The notes below the pieces were generated by a model, which was not told the DNA's origin, did not search any database, and saw only the letters and a list, made by a program, of their open reading frames with translations. The position numbers and the translations under genes are program-made. A stretch of DNA of 64,000 nucleotides, taken from positions 124,001 through 188,000 of the forward strand of contig NZ_LECT01000031.1 of assembly GCF_001027925.1 (NCBI RefSeq). Reading direction: 5' to 3'. This document shows, in pieces, positions 36,833 through 45,991 of this stretch. This DNA comes from Rhodopirellula islandica. GTDB lineage: Bacteria > Planctomycetota > Planctomycetia > Pirellulales > Pirellulaceae. Each line of letters begins with the position of its first letter. Position 1 is the stretch's first letter.

Positions 36833-39103
36833 ATGAAATCGCCACGCCCCTTTTTCAACAGTTTGTCGACCTCGATTGGGGCTTCGATGATCGCTTCTGT
36901 GAAATGTTCTCGTTGGTCCTGTTGGATGGCCGTTCTGGGGGCTTCCGCGATCACAGTGGTGGGGTGTTATTCGCCCGCGCCGCTGGCGAAACAATCTGAG
37001 AAAGATGAGATCACTTCACTGTCGCCACCCGAATTGGTGGCGGTTGAACCGGTCGCGGTTGATTCCGTGGCGGACTACCGAGGGCGAGTTCAACTGCCTT
37101 CGGATGACTGGCGTTTCGCTCGCCAGCAACCACTTTCTTTCGCGACTTCGGCTGCCTTAGACGTCACTCGTGAGGACGCGGAATCGGTGGATCCAACTGG
37201 TGGCTGGTCCGGTGACGAACTGACCTGGACGGTCGAAACCGATGAGGAATCGGTTGCCAAGGAATCGGCGGTGCCTGCCAAAGTTGCGACCGGCAAATTC
37301 GATGGCGAAATGGACCTGAGCCAAATCGATCCTGCGGAAGACACTCAGTCAGAAAAGTCGGCTTCGGATCTGGGCAAGGTTGAAATCGTGCCGAGGCCCA
37401 TGGCTCGCAAGGAGATCGAAGCGGAAATCGTGCCGACCCCGCTGGGCCTGCCGGAGAATCATCGTTCAGCGGTCGCGAAAAACGCGGGGGCTAACACCGC
37501 ACGTCGGTTGGAAGTTCCCGCAGCGGATCTGTCGGACTCGCCCATGGATCGGATCGCACCTGAAAAGATCGTGGCCAAACGTCCGCTCAGCGAGGCGGAG
37601 AGCTCCGAGTCGGAGCGATTGAGTTTCCCTGAGGAAGCCACGACCGCTTTCCAACTGACGGGACCCGATGCTCCAATCATCGACACTTTGATTGATGCGG
37701 AATCGGTTGGCGGTGGTCAAGAACCGGAGGACTACAACACTTGGCCCGCGCCCTCGCTGACGCTGTTCGTGACCGGTCAACAACACGGTTACATCGAGCC
37801 ATGCGGTTGCACGGGGCTGGAAAATCAAAAGGGCGGTGTCGCTCGGCGAATGACGTTCCTGAACCAGCTGCGTGAGAAAGGATGGGAAATGGCACCCATC
37901 GACGCCGGGAACTTAGTCCGTCGCTACGGTCGCCAATCGGAAATCAAATTTCACCGTTCACTCGAAGCCCTTCGCAAGATGGGCTACGTCTCGGTTGGCC
38001 TGGGACCTGACGACGTTCGTTTGAGCGTGAATGATTTGATCCAAGAGGCGTCGCCTGGCGATCCGGAAGAAGCGATTTATGTGTCGGCCAACGTGATCCC
38101 GTTCGACCGTTCGTTGATGCCATCACACCGCGTCGTTCGCAGAGGCGGCATGACGTTGGGCGTCACAACGATTCTGGATCCAGATTCGTTGGAAACCAAA
38201 CTCAGCGATGACATTCAACTGACGGCCTTGGTGGATGCGGCAAAAGAAGCTTTGGCAGCGATTCAGGAAGAGGATCCGGATTACACGGTGCTGACATTTT
38301 ATGGCGAGGAAAAGAACGCCCAGGAGTTGGTGCGTGCGGTTCCTGGTTTCGACCTGGTCGTGATTGCTGGTGGCTACGGCGAGCCGACTTATCAGCCACA
38401 GGCGATCGAGGGCACGGAAACCAAGTCGATTTTGACTGGTGACAAAGGCATGTACGCGGGGCTGGTGGGTTTGTATCCCGAGGGACCGATTCGCTACGCC
38501 CGTGTGCCGTTGTCTCACGAATTTGACGACGCTCCTGAGATGCGAGCGTTGATGAAGGATTACCAGTTCCAACTTCGCGATCTGGGCTTCAGCAACTTGG
38601 GGCTCAAGCCCATTCAGCATCCCTCCGGCGGTCAATTTGTTGGTTCGGAAGCGTGTGGCAAGTGTCACACGACCGCCTTTGACATCTGGGAAGGTTCGGC
38701 TCACTTCGAGGCCACCGAGCACTTGGTCAACCCAGGCGAACGCGGTGACGTTTCTCGCCACTTCGATCCCGAGTGCATTTCATGCCACGTGACCGGATGG
38801 AACCCACAAGGTTACTACCCATACGTTTCCGGCTACTTGGACTTGGAAGCCAGTTCCCATTTGCATGGCAACGGTTGCGAGAACTGCCACGGTCCCGGTG
38901 CGGCTCACACGAAAGCGGAAGCAGCCGACAGTGGCGTCAGCGACGAAGAGAAGACTCGTCTGCGGGACGCGATGAAGCTGCCGCTGGAGGAGGCTCGCGA
39001 ATCGTGCATGAAGTGCCACGATTTGGACAACAGTCCCGACTTCCACGCAGAGGGCGCTTTCGACGACTACTGGGCCGAGATCGAGCACTACGGGGTCGAC
39101 TGA
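36833..39103 (+). CDS. Metallophosphatase-like domain fused to tetrahaem cytochrome
   Basis: About 756 residues. ATG 36833 is chosen; 36888 is also possible and starts nearer the lipobox (TVVGC). After a low-complexity acidic region comes a 5'-nucleotidase/metallophosphatase-like domain (about 305-590) beginning LTLFVTGQQHGYIEPCGCTG and GGVARRMTFLNQLREKGW. The usual Asp-x-His-Gly metal site reads GQQHG, and the later Gly-Asn-His-type motif is not seen, so catalysis looks lost. The C-terminus has four haem motifs, CGKCH (608), CISCH (648), CENCH (682) and CMKCH (725), like cytochrome c554. It is probably a periplasmic, lipid-anchored electron carrier. Confidence 0.82.
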   Translation: MKSPRPFFNSLSTSIGASMIASVKCSRWSCWMAVLGASAITVVGCYSPAPLAKQSEKDEITSLSPPELVAVEPVAVDSVADYRGRVQLPSDDWRFARQQPLSFATSAALDVTREDAESVDPTGGWSGDELTWTVETDEESVAKESAVPAKVATGKFDGEMDLSQIDPAEDTQSEKSASDLGKVEIVPRPMARKEIEAEIVPTPLGLPENHRSAVAKNAGANTARRLEVPAADLSDSPMDRIAPEKIVAKRPLSEAESSESERLSFPEEATTAFQLTGPDAPIIDTLIDAESVGGGQEPEDYNTWPAPSLTLFVTGQQHGYIEPCGCTGLENQKGGVARRMTFLNQLREKGWEMAPIDAGNLVRRYGRQSEIKFHRSLEALRKMGYVSVGLGPDDVRLSVNDLIQEASPGDPEEAIYVSANVIPFDRSLMPSHRVVRRGGMTLGVTTILDPDSLETKLSDDIQLTALVDAAKEALAAIQEEDPDYTVLTFYGEEKNAQELVRAVPGFDLVVIAGGYGEPTYQPQAIEGTETKSILTGDKGMYAGLVGLYPEGPIRYARVPLSHEFDDAPEMRALMKDYQFQLRDLGFSNLGLKPIQHPSGGQFVGSEACGKCHTTAFDIWEGSAHFEATEHLVNPGERGDVSRHFDPECISCHVTGWNPQGYYPYVSGYLDLEASSHLHGNGCENCHGPGAAHTKAEAADSGVSDEEKTRLRDAMKLPLEEARESCMKCHDLDNSPDFHAEGAFDDYWAEIEHYGVD

Positions 39104-39161
39104 TCGTGGAGCAAGAAGACCAAAGCGATTGAAGGCATTCCCCTGCCGCAAACCTCGTGGG

Positions 39162-39301
39162 CCAGGTCCTACCTGGGTTGGCTCGTCGCGGGGAAAGGTT
39201 GCTCTTGTGATCGTGCTTGGATCACGCCTCGCTTTGTTCCAAAGCATTGGCTGGTTGCCAGGTGAGACCTGGCCTACATCGCTTGGCCACTGGAGTGGCC
39301 A
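39162..39301. repeat. Cluster of short palindromes
   Basis: Three inverted repeats follow the cytochrome gene: CCAGGTCCTACCTGG (39162-39176), GCCAGGTGAGACCTGGC (39257-39273) and TGGCCACTGGAGTGGCCA (39284-39301). The first two share the CCAGGT/ACCTGG core. They lie directly before palindromic element C and have no coding content. They could end transcription or be dispersed repeats. Confidence 0.6.
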
Positions 39302-39306
39302 GGATG

Positions 39307-39435
39307 TTAAGCAGGTACGCATGAGTCATCGGGTATGTGAACCGTTGGCGTTCGCCACGGTTTTCACGCACAACCGGGGCTAACGCCCAAACGGCTCACA
39401 TGGTTGTGCGTGGTCATTCCTGCCGACCTGCTTAG
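39307..39435. repeat. Palindromic element, copy C
   Basis: About 129 bp bounded by TTAAGCAGGTACGC and GCCGACCTGCTTAG. The inner arms are GTGAACCGTTGGCGTT and AACGCCCAAACGGCTCAC. In reverse orientation it matches copy A along its whole length. It occupies the gap between the convergent cytochrome and lolD genes. Confidence 0.85.
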
Positions 39436-39477
39436 TGTGGTCCCTCGCTGACGCGTTCGGGTTGTGAGGTGGGTTGG

Positions 39478-40245
39478 TCAGGCAGCGACGGTTTCTAATT
39501 TTGCTGAATCGGAACGGTTGTCAGTGGCAGCGTTCGAATCTTTGTCTTCGAGCAACCCATCACACATCCGGTAGCAACGATCAGCCGTTTCCGCGATCGA
39601 GTCATCGTGAGTGATCATCACGATCGTCAGATTGTCTGCTTGATTCAGTTCGCGAAGCAAGCTCAGGATCGTGGCTCCGGTTTCGGTGTCCAGGTTGCCT
39701 GTCGGCTCATCAGCCAGCAACAGTTTGGGGTTGGACATCAAGGATCGTGCGATCGCCACGCGTTGCATTTCGCCGCCTGACATCTCAGACGGTTGGTGAT
39801 GACTGCGGTCCAGCAATCCAACTCGATCCAGCATCGCTTCGGCGCGAAGTCGCAGTGACTTTCGATCGCGGAGGTAACCCAGAACACTGCGACGAATCAT
39901 GGCGGGGGCCAACACGTTTTCAATCGCGGACAGTTCCGGCAGCAGGTGATAGAACTGAAAGATGATGCCAATCTGGGAATTGCGATACTGATCGCGACGG
40001 GCGCGGCTTTGGTTGTCGATGCGTGAGCCATCAAACCACACCTCTCCCGAATCGGGTTGATCGAGCGTTGCCAGCAAGTGCATCAACGTGCTCTTGCCGC
40101 TGCCGCTGCGTCCGACGAGTGCGGACATTTCACCTGCCGCAAAACCAACGTCGATGCCGCGCAGAATGGGCAGTTCGATTTTGTCCTTGTGGTAACTCTT
40201 GCGAATCCCGCGGGCTTCCAGCAGCAGTTCAGGCGAGGAATGCAT
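39478..40245 (-). CDS. lolD: LolD-type ABC ATPase
   Basis: ATPase of a lipoprotein-release (LolCDE) or related MacB-type exporter. About 255 residues with Walker [11 protein letters not shown] (near 45-54), Q-loop [14 protein letters not shown], signature [15 protein letters not shown], Walker [13 protein letters not shown] and the H-loop ITHDD. The [16 protein letters not shown] segment is typical of LolD/MacB ATPases. It follows the FtsX-type permease gene by about 95 bases, so the two probably form one complex moving lipoproteins toward the outer membrane. Confidence 0.88.
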   Translation of the reverse strand: MHSSPELLLEARGIRKSYHKDKIELPILRGIDVGFAAGEMSALVGRSGSGKSTLMHLLATLDQPDSGEVWFDGSRIDNQSRARRDQYRNSQIGIIFQFYHLLPELSAIENVLAPAMIRRSVLGYLRDRKSLRLRAEAMLDRVGLLDRSHHQPSEMSGGEMQRVAIARSLMSNPKLLLADEPTGNLDTETGATILSLLRELNQADNLTIVMITHDDSIAETADRCYRMCDGLLEDKDSNAATDNRSDSAKLETVAA

Positions 40246-40341
40246 GGATTGAATCGTTGGTCGAAGGAGGGGATGGGGAGAGGTTTCGAAGGGGAACGAG
40301 TCGGAGGTCAGTTTCTGGCGCCGTTGATGCGACGCCGCGGA

Positions 40342-41940
40342 TCACTCGAATCGCAGGGCAGCCACCGGATGCATGCGAGCGGCACGGATCGCGGGCAGAA
40401 CGCTGGCGGTGGTCGCGATCGCGATCGCACCCGCCATCACCCAAGCCAACGTGAATGGGTTGAGGATCGTGGGGATCTCGGTGAAGTAATAAACCGTGGG
40501 GTCAAAGACTTCTTGCCCCGTGATTTTCTCAATCACCGCGGCGACGTCATTGATCTTGTGAACAAACACGATCCCACCGATCAGACCGACGCCGCTGCCG
40601 ACGATGCCCAGCAACAGGCCGTAGCTGAGGAAGATGCTCATCACACCACTGCCGCTGGCACCAAGTGCTTTGAGCGTTCCGATGTCGCGTGTTTTTTCAA
40701 CCACGATCATGAAGAAGGTGGCGAGGATGCCAAATCCAGCCACAGCAATGATCAAGAACAACAGGATGTTCAAGATCGTTGTTTCCAAGCGAACGGCGGC
40801 CAACAATGGGCCCTGCATGTCACGCCAAGTTTGGGTGCTGTAGGCATATGTGTCGGGTGGGAAACGCAAACGCAGAGCATCGCGTACGGCGTTCAGGTCC
40901 GCTCCTTCAATCAGTTTCAGTTGGATCGTGGTGATGCTGGTGGTGCCTGAGATCGGATCGATCATCCCGCGAAAATCTTGCAGTTGATCCAGACGCACGA
41001 AAGCAAACGTGCTGTCGTATTCGCTCATCCCGGATTCATACATGTCCACCACGGTGAACTTTTGGTTGACGACTTTGGGTTTGTCGGAGGCATTGGGGAA
41101 CATCAGGCGAACGTCGTCGCCGGGGCGGCAATAGTAGTGATCGCGAACGTTGCCATCCGCGTCGCGTGACTTGTTGCTGCAGGTTGAGATTCCCAGGATG
41201 ATGCCGGGGTACTGGTCGGCTTCGGGATCGAAATAGACGGGTGCTTCGCCGGCACCTTCTTCCCGAATTCCTTCGGGCACAATCGTGCCAATCGAAGGCC
41301 CGTCAAACCCGAACGAGGGACCGTCGGATTCGACCAACTCTGTGTTTTCGAGTTGTGGTTTGCCGCTGGCCAGGCGTGCCGCTTCTCGGCTCAGGTCTTC
41401 GATGCGTTTGCGTTCGGTTTCCCAGGCTTTTTCCATCCGCGCGTGATCGCGGCGGTACTTCCATCCGGAGTGAGGGAATCCTTCGCGAGCTTCTTCGTAG
41501 CCGTCTTCACGCAAGTCAAACGAAACCGCGGTTTGGTTTTCGGGGTGCAGGAGATAGCGGCCGAAGTGGCTGACGTTGTCATACGTTTTCGCGTCGATGC
41601 CGACGAGGTTGACGTGATGCGTGATCAGTTGGCCGTTGAAATCGATGCCGAGCATGCTGGGGACATGGACGCTGACCGAGGATCCTGCGATCTGGTCACC
41701 GACGATTCGGTTGATTTCCTCCAAGTGGGCATCGGGGTCGGGCATGCCTCCGGACGCGTGGCATTCGATGACGATGTCCGAGGCCAGCCCGTGCAGTCGC
41801 TCGTGCATTTCCGCAGAGAAACCAGCCATCACGCTGTTGACGACAATCAGAGTGGCCACGCCCAGCGTGACGCTGATGATCGAAGCCAAGGCGATGTAGC
41901 GGGTTCGCAAATAGCGAAAACAAAGCAGCAGTCGGTACAT
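40342..41940 (-). CDS. lolC: LolC/LolE-family permease
   Basis: Inner-membrane FtsX-like permease partnering LolD. ATG 41940 begins a first membrane segment (RYIALASIISVTLGVATLIVVN); the frame upstream to 41967 adds only nine residues. A large periplasmic domain follows (about 45-385), including an Arg/Glu-rich helical insert (EKAWETERKRIEDLSREAAR) and an Asp/Pro-rich stretch. Three C-terminal helices hold the FtsX signature (EKTRDIGTLKALGASGSGVM) and the end AIRAARMHPVAALRFE, where a coupling helix meets the ATPase. About 532 residues, longer than the about 400 of E. coli LolC, because of the insert. Confidence 0.85.
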   Translation of the reverse strand: MYRLLLCFRYLRTRYIALASIISVTLGVATLIVVNSVMAGFSAEMHERLHGLASDIVIECHASGGMPDPDAHLEEINRIVGDQIAGSSVSVHVPSMLGIDFNGQLITHHVNLVGIDAKTYDNVSHFGRYLLHPENQTAVSFDLREDGYEEAREGFPHSGWKYRRDHARMEKAWETERKRIEDLSREAARLASGKPQLENTELVESDGPSFGFDGPSIGTIVPEGIREEGAGEAPVYFDPEADQYPGIILGISTCSNKSRDADGNVRDHYYCRPGDDVRLMFPNASDKPKVVNQKFTVVDMYESGMSEYDSTFAFVRLDQLQDFRGMIDPISGTTSITTIQLKLIEGADLNAVRDALRLRFPPDTYAYSTQTWRDMQGPLLAAVRLETTILNILLFLIIAVAGFGILATFFMIVVEKTRDIGTLKALGASGSGVMSIFLSYGLLLGIVGSGVGLIGGIVFVHKINDVAAVIEKITGQEVFDPTVYYFTEIPTILNPFTLAWVMAGAIAIATTASVLPAIRAARMHPVAALRFE

Positions 41941-42204
41941 CCGAGTTCCTTCCCAGGGGGCGATCAAAAGGATGATCGGTTCGCGCGATCGGTACGGTCC
42001 TTCGTCCCAGGGGGTGTTTGTAGCGGTCCGAGGGAAACCGCGACAACGTCAATCTGGCGAAGTCGGCTCAAGTCCAACGTTCGAAATGCCGACACCCGAC
42101 GCCCCGCGTCCAATGCGGTCGATGGAAATCGGAATTGCCGTCAAAACCGTTTCGGCGGAAGAGACAGAACACCAGAAAACCCGTGGGGAAGCCGCGAAGC
42201 CGTC

Positions 42205-42233
42205 TTTTCAAGCCTGCCGGATTCGCCTACATT
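42205..42233 (+). promoter_or_regulatory. Candidate promoter of the tRNA gene
   Basis: TTTTCA (42205-42210) and TACATT (42228-42233) are separated by 17 bases and end 28 bases before the tRNA. Each hexamer matches the sigma-70-type consensus at four of six positions. The rest of the 41941-42261 gap shows no feature. Confidence 0.4.
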
Positions 42234-42261
42234 CTCGCCCTCTCGAAACTCAATTTCGAGC

Positions 42262-42335
42262 GGCGGCATAGCTCAGCTGGTTAGAGCAGCGGAATCATAA
42301 TCCGCGTGTCGGGGGTTCGAGTCCCTCTGCCGCTA
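42262..42335 (+). tRNA. tRNA-Met (anticodon CAU)
   Basis: Seventy-four bases fold as a cloverleaf: acceptor GGCGGCA pairs with TGCCGCT (a G-U at 1:72), the D arm begins GCTC, anticodon stem GCGGA/TCCGC encloses ATCATAA with anticodon CAT, and the T arm has GGTTCGAGTCC. The discriminator is A, and CCA is not encoded. It lacks the GGG/CCC anticodon stem of initiator tRNA, so it is elongator tRNA-Met or the lysidine-modified tRNA-Ile2. Confidence 0.92.
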
Positions 42336-42365
42336 CTTTTAGGCCATCTCGGCCGAGACAATCCA

Positions 42366-42402
42366 AGCCAAACCCCGTGAATCGCGGCGTTTGGCTTTTT
42401 TT
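42366..42402 (+). terminator. Terminator of the tRNA gene
   Basis: AGCCAAAC and GTTTGGCT form an eight-base perfect stem around a GC-rich loop, followed by a run of seven T. It lies 31 bases after the tRNA. Confidence 0.82.
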
Positions 42403-42546
42403 GTGCGCTCGCGTCTCTGAGGGCTGGCAATGATTGCTCTGGAGCCAGCGAGTGATTAGCTTCCGTCACGGGGCGGCTCCCCGACGGATGACAAAGCCGT
42501 GTATTGAGACACTTCGATCGATCAATTCTGCCTCTCCGGAACTCAA

Positions 42547-43959
42547 ATGAAGTCTTTTGCGTTTGTGGCTGTCGCTTCTGTCTGGCTCTTGCTTTCGGAA
42601 TGTCCTGCACAGGTTTTGGCTGGCGAGGGCGTTGCCGCGGCGCAGGCGAACCCCGGGACGGCAACGAGTCGACAACCCAATGTCATCTTGATCTTGGCGG
42701 ACGACCTCGCGATCGGTGACTTGGCGGGCGGCGATGGCGAGCGGACAAGGACGCCGAATCTGGATCGGTTCGCCAAGCAGTCGGTGCAGTTTTCGCAGGC
42801 TTACAGTGGTTCTTGTGTTTGTGCACCTGCGCGAGCAGCGTTGCTGACGGGACGGTATCCCCACCGCACCGGCGTGGTGACGCTGAACATGAACAAGTAC
42901 CCCAAGATGACCCGCCTGCGGCGTGATGAAACGACGATCGCCGATGTCTTGGGCGAGGCTGGCTACGCGACCGGTTTGGTTGGCAAGTGGCACACCGGAC
43001 GAGGCGACGGGTTTCATCCGCTGGACCGCGGCTTCGATGAGTTCGAGGGCTTCTTTGGTTCCGACGACGTCCACTATTTCAAGTATCCATTCTCGCAGCA
43101 GCGAACGATCAGCGACGTGGAAGATCAGTATCTGACCGATGATCTGACTCGCCGAGCGATCGATTTTGTGCACCGACACCAGGAGCATCCGTTTTTCCTG
43201 CACCTGGCGCACTACGCACCGCACCGTCCGTTGGAGGCGCCGCCTGAAATCATCGCACGTTATCTTGACCAGGGATTCAATGAATCGACGGCGACGATCT
43301 ATGCCATGATCGAGGTGATGGATCGAGGGATTGGCGAACTGCTCGCCGAGTTGGAAGGTTTGGGCCTGGCCGACAACACGATTGTCATCTTTGCGAGTGA
43401 CAACGGCCCCGACCCGGTGACGGGTGAGCGATTCAATCATGAGTTGCGAGGCACGAAGTATCAAGTCGATGAGGGCGGCATCCGCGTGCCCTTGTTCATT
43501 CGTTGGGCGAATCGGTTCACGCCGGGCCAGCGAGATCAGATGGTCACGTTTGTGGATCTGATGCCAACGATCTTGGATCTTTGCCGCGTCCAGGTGCCCA
43601 CGAACAACCAAGTGGATGGGGAGAGTTTTGTGCCGGTGCTGAACAATGCCTCGGCCAGTCATTCCACCACGCGATTCTGGCAATGGAATCGGGCGCATCC
43701 GAATTACACCCACAACGCAGCGGTTCGCCGGGGCCAGTTCAAGCTCGTGCGACCCTTTGTGACTCGCAGTGCAAAGCTGAAGGATTCGACCGAACCGGAG
43801 GTGCTTTACGATCTGCAAAACGATCCGACCGAGTCTCGTGATGTGACGGACAAGCACCCCGACGTCGCGCGGCAACTCAGCCGTGAACTCAAGCAGTGGT
43901 GCGATAGTGTCGAGCGGGATCGAGTCCGTTCCAAAGCGATCCCTGCGGATACCAAGTAG
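42547..43959 (+). CDS. Sulfatase (formylglycine-dependent)
   Basis: A 470-residue exported type I sulfatase. The signal peptide runs to about residue 26 (WLLLSECPAQVLAGEG). Catalytic features are ILADDLAIGD (about 49-58), CAPAR with modifiable Cys92, and later ASDNGPDP. The active-site start CxPxR is followed by AALLTGRYPHR, as in family enzymes. The last 14 codons and the TAG stop lie in the left copy of a long direct repeat; the right copy at 45992 has a TCG in place of this TAG. The substrate is unknown. Confidence 0.92.
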   Translation: MKSFAFVAVASVWLLLSECPAQVLAGEGVAAAQANPGTATSRQPNVILILADDLAIGDLAGGDGERTRTPNLDRFAKQSVQFSQAYSGSCVCAPARAALLTGRYPHRTGVVTLNMNKYPKMTRLRRDETTIADVLGEAGYATGLVGKWHTGRGDGFHPLDRGFDEFEGFFGSDDVHYFKYPFSQQRTISDVEDQYLTDDLTRRAIDFVHRHQEHPFFLHLAHYAPHRPLEAPPEIIARYLDQGFNESTATIYAMIEVMDRGIGELLAELEGLGLADNTIVIFASDNGPDPVTGERFNHELRGTKYQVDEGGIRVPLFIRWANRFTPGQRDQMVTFVDLMPTILDLCRVQVPTNNQVDGESFVPVLNNASASHSTTRFWQWNRAHPNYTHNAAVRRGQFKLVRPFVTRSAKLKDSTEPEVLYDLQNDPTESRDVTDKHPDVARQLSRELKQWCDSVERDRVRSKAIPADTK

Positions 43960-44195
43960 TTTCGCCCAGTCGTTTCCATCTGGCTCAATCGCTGTCGCGT
44001 TTTTTCGTGGCGGCTGTCAGCGACAAACGTGGAGGCGGGCGAGTTACAATCGCTCCTTTTAGGTGGCGCCGACCGCATCCTTGCGGACTGCTCTGTGCGA
44101 GCTGAACTGGGTCTGGGGGTGATGACGCGGGATTCGTCGTGATGAAGAAGTGGAAGGCGGGCAATCCAAATGAACCTGACTTGCCAAGCAGTTTG
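43917..44195 (+). repeat. Long direct repeat, left copy
   Basis: 279 bases matched in the same orientation by 45992-46268. The first 100 bases differ at a single position (TAG versus TCG); the middle is diverged and the last part, around GGCGGGCAATCCAAATGAA, is again nearly identical. It holds the last codons of the sulfatase, a conserved TTACAAT (probable -10 region) and a copy of the first codons of the DUF1570 gene (AGNPNEPDLPSSL), here cut off from its gene. It forms the left edge of the HipA/HIRAN module. Confidence 0.85.
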
Positions 44196-44223
44196 CAACC
44201 CGTCGCACCCATTTGGCTTTCCG

Positions 44224-45147
44224 ATGACAACGTTTCCCATTTTCGAAGTCGATCGCGATCTTGCTCGCAACCTGGAACAGCTTGGCACCAAACGGAAGTT
44301 CTGGTTCAGACGTCCGGGAGAATCGACGGAGTGGTTGTTCAAGGCGGAGGAACGCAATACCGGGGAGGACTGGGCCGAAAGAATTGCCTGTGAACTTTGT
44401 GAGCTACTCGGCATTCCGCACGTTCACTACGAGTTGGCGGTAGAGGTGCCGACGAAGACTCCTGGCGTCATCTGTCCCAACATCGCTGACGCACCCAAAC
44501 GGCTGGATCTCGGAAATCAATTGCTCAGCGAGTATGACGAGACTTACCCAAGAGATGACGGCGAGAAATACGGGGTGCGACAGCACACGATTGAAGCGGT
44601 CGCAAACGCGGCACAAAAACTCGACCTTCCAGACCATTCGTTCTGCCGAGATCTCCCTTCCGGCGTGCGGTCGGCGGTCGATGTCTTTTGTGGATATTTG
44701 ATGCTGGATGTGTTGATCGCCAACCAGGATCGGCATCATCAAAACTGGGGAGCGATCCGCGCACGGCAGGCGTCGCTCGCCCCGACATTTGATCACGGCG
44801 CGGCACTCGCCCGAAACGAACCCGAGGAGAAACGGAAGCGTCGTCTTTATGGCCCCGATCCGCGATACAACGTCGAGAATTTCGCGACAAAAGCCCGATC
44901 CTCGCTGTACGGTCGCGAAACCGACGAACGGGTGTTGGGTACACTGGACGCCTTCGTGGCGTTTGCGGAACGATGTCCTGTTGCGGCCTCGGCTTGGCGT
45001 GAGCGACTGCGTTTGGTAACGAGAGAAGAGCTCGAGTCGATCGCGAGCCGCGTTCCTGCCACTCGAATGACCGATGTGGCTCGCAATTTCACGGTCGAAT
45101 TATTGCTGATCAATCAACGACGAATTTTGGAGACGGACTTTTCCTGA
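44224..45147 (+). CDS. HipA-like kinase lobe protein
   Basis: A 307-residue protein matching the C-terminal kinase part of HipA-family Ser/Thr kinases. The start is ATG 44224; an ATG at 44170 would read into the direct repeat. Visible elements are a candidate ATP-contacting Lys40 in WLFKAEE, the EDWAERIACELCELLGI helix, the catalytic loop NQDRHHQNWG (167-176) and the metal-binding PTFDHGAAL (187-195, the DFG-equivalent). The HipA N-terminal subdomain is absent here but a similar region is found in the next gene, whose ATG overlaps this stop (TGATG). No HipB-type helix-turn-helix gene is seen nearby. It may phosphorylate a translation-related protein as HipA or HipT do; that is inference. Confidence 0.82.
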   Translation: MTTFPIFEVDRDLARNLEQLGTKRKFWFRRPGESTEWLFKAEERNTGEDWAERIACELCELLGIPHVHYELAVEVPTKTPGVICPNIADAPKRLDLGNQLLSEYDETYPRDDGEKYGVRQHTIEAVANAAQKLDLPDHSFCRDLPSGVRSAVDVFCGYLMLDVLIANQDRHHQNWGAIRARQASLAPTFDHGAALARNEPEEKRKRRLYGPDPRYNVENFATKARSSLYGRETDERVLGTLDAFVAFAERCPVAASAWRERLRLVTREELESIASRVPATRMTDVARNFTVELLLINQRRILETDFS

Positions 45148-45893
45148 TGAATCCTCGTTTATATGTCGCTTGGCGAGCCGAGACACTCAATCCGGTCTGG
45201 GGACCGGTTGGACGATTGTCGCAGTCAAGTGGCGTGTACTCGTTTTGCTACACGCGGGGGGCGATGACGCTGCCGGGGTTTGAACCATTCAGCGGGATGG
45301 AGGATCTGAGCCGCGTCTACGAATCGCGAAGACTGTTTCCGTTGTTCGAGAATCGATTGTTGCCCAAGTCGCGACCGGAGTACCGGAAGTATTTGCACTG
45401 GAGCGGATTTGATCCCGACGACCCGCCACAACCGTTGGTGTTATTAGGCCGCACCGAAGGACGCAAGCAGACCGATTCGGTCGAGGTGTTCCCGCAACCG
45501 GTTCCCGATTCGCACGGGTGTTACGTCAATTACTTTTTCGCTCATGGCGTTCGCTATCATTTGCCCAACGCCGCACCGGTGCTCGACAACCTGCATATCG
45601 GCGATCGTGTGACGCTGCGGCCGCAACCGCAGAATCCGAACGACGCCAATGCAGTGGCCATTTCCGTGGGCGAAACACCGCTGGGCTACGTCCCGAAGTA
45701 TCTGGCTGCGGACGTTGGACGACTGATTCGAGAATGTCCGGAGACGACAATCAAGCTGACGGTCGAGCGAATCAACCCGGACGCTCCGACCCAACAACGA
45801 TTGCTGTGCCGATTGGACGCATGCTGGCCGCCGGGTTTTCAGCCATGTCAGGATGACACCTTCCAGCCGTTGGTGGACGGTTGCAAGGTCTGA
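45147..45893 (+). CDS. HipA N-subdomain-like region fused to HIRAN domain
   Basis: A 248-residue protein translationally coupled to the HipA-like kinase. Residues about 15-120 resemble the N-terminal subdomain of HipA: VGRLSQSSGVYSFCYTRGA, the block ESRRLFPLFENRLLPKSRPE and QPLVLLGRTEGRKQTDSVEV, matching HipA's N-subdomain pattern of a GxL...F.Y start, an F.NLLP segment and a late strand with G. Residues about 129-215 form a HIRAN domain: NYFFAHGVRYHLPN, LHIGDRVTLRPQPQNPNDAN and AVAISVGETPLGYVPKYLA. HIRAN domains bind DNA ends in helicases such as HLTF. Its role here could be to restrain or target the kinase. Confidence 0.75.
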   Translation: MNPRLYVAWRAETLNPVWGPVGRLSQSSGVYSFCYTRGAMTLPGFEPFSGMEDLSRVYESRRLFPLFENRLLPKSRPEYRKYLHWSGFDPDDPPQPLVLLGRTEGRKQTDSVEVFPQPVPDSHGCYVNYFFAHGVRYHLPNAAPVLDNLHIGDRVTLRPQPQNPNDANAVAISVGETPLGYVPKYLAADVGRLIRECPETTIKLTVERINPDAPTQQRLLCRLDACWPPGFQPCQDDTFQPLVDGCKV

Positions 45894-45991
45894 CGCATGA
45901 TCGCTCCGAGATTTTATTTCGACGCAACCGACGCTGATTTGGGTTTAAGCGACGGCCCGTGGCCCGGACATCGCTCCAGAGGACTTGCACA

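Noticed and set aside
42262-42335. tRNA as an integration site for a genomic island
   Set aside because: No integrase gene is found nearby, and no copy of the tRNA 3' end was noticed downstream. The HipA/HIRAN module is bounded by other repeats.
42466-43875. A 469-codon minus-strand frame
   Set aside because: It is antisense to the second sulfatase, whose signal peptide and active-site motifs are plain. No motif is seen in the antisense product.
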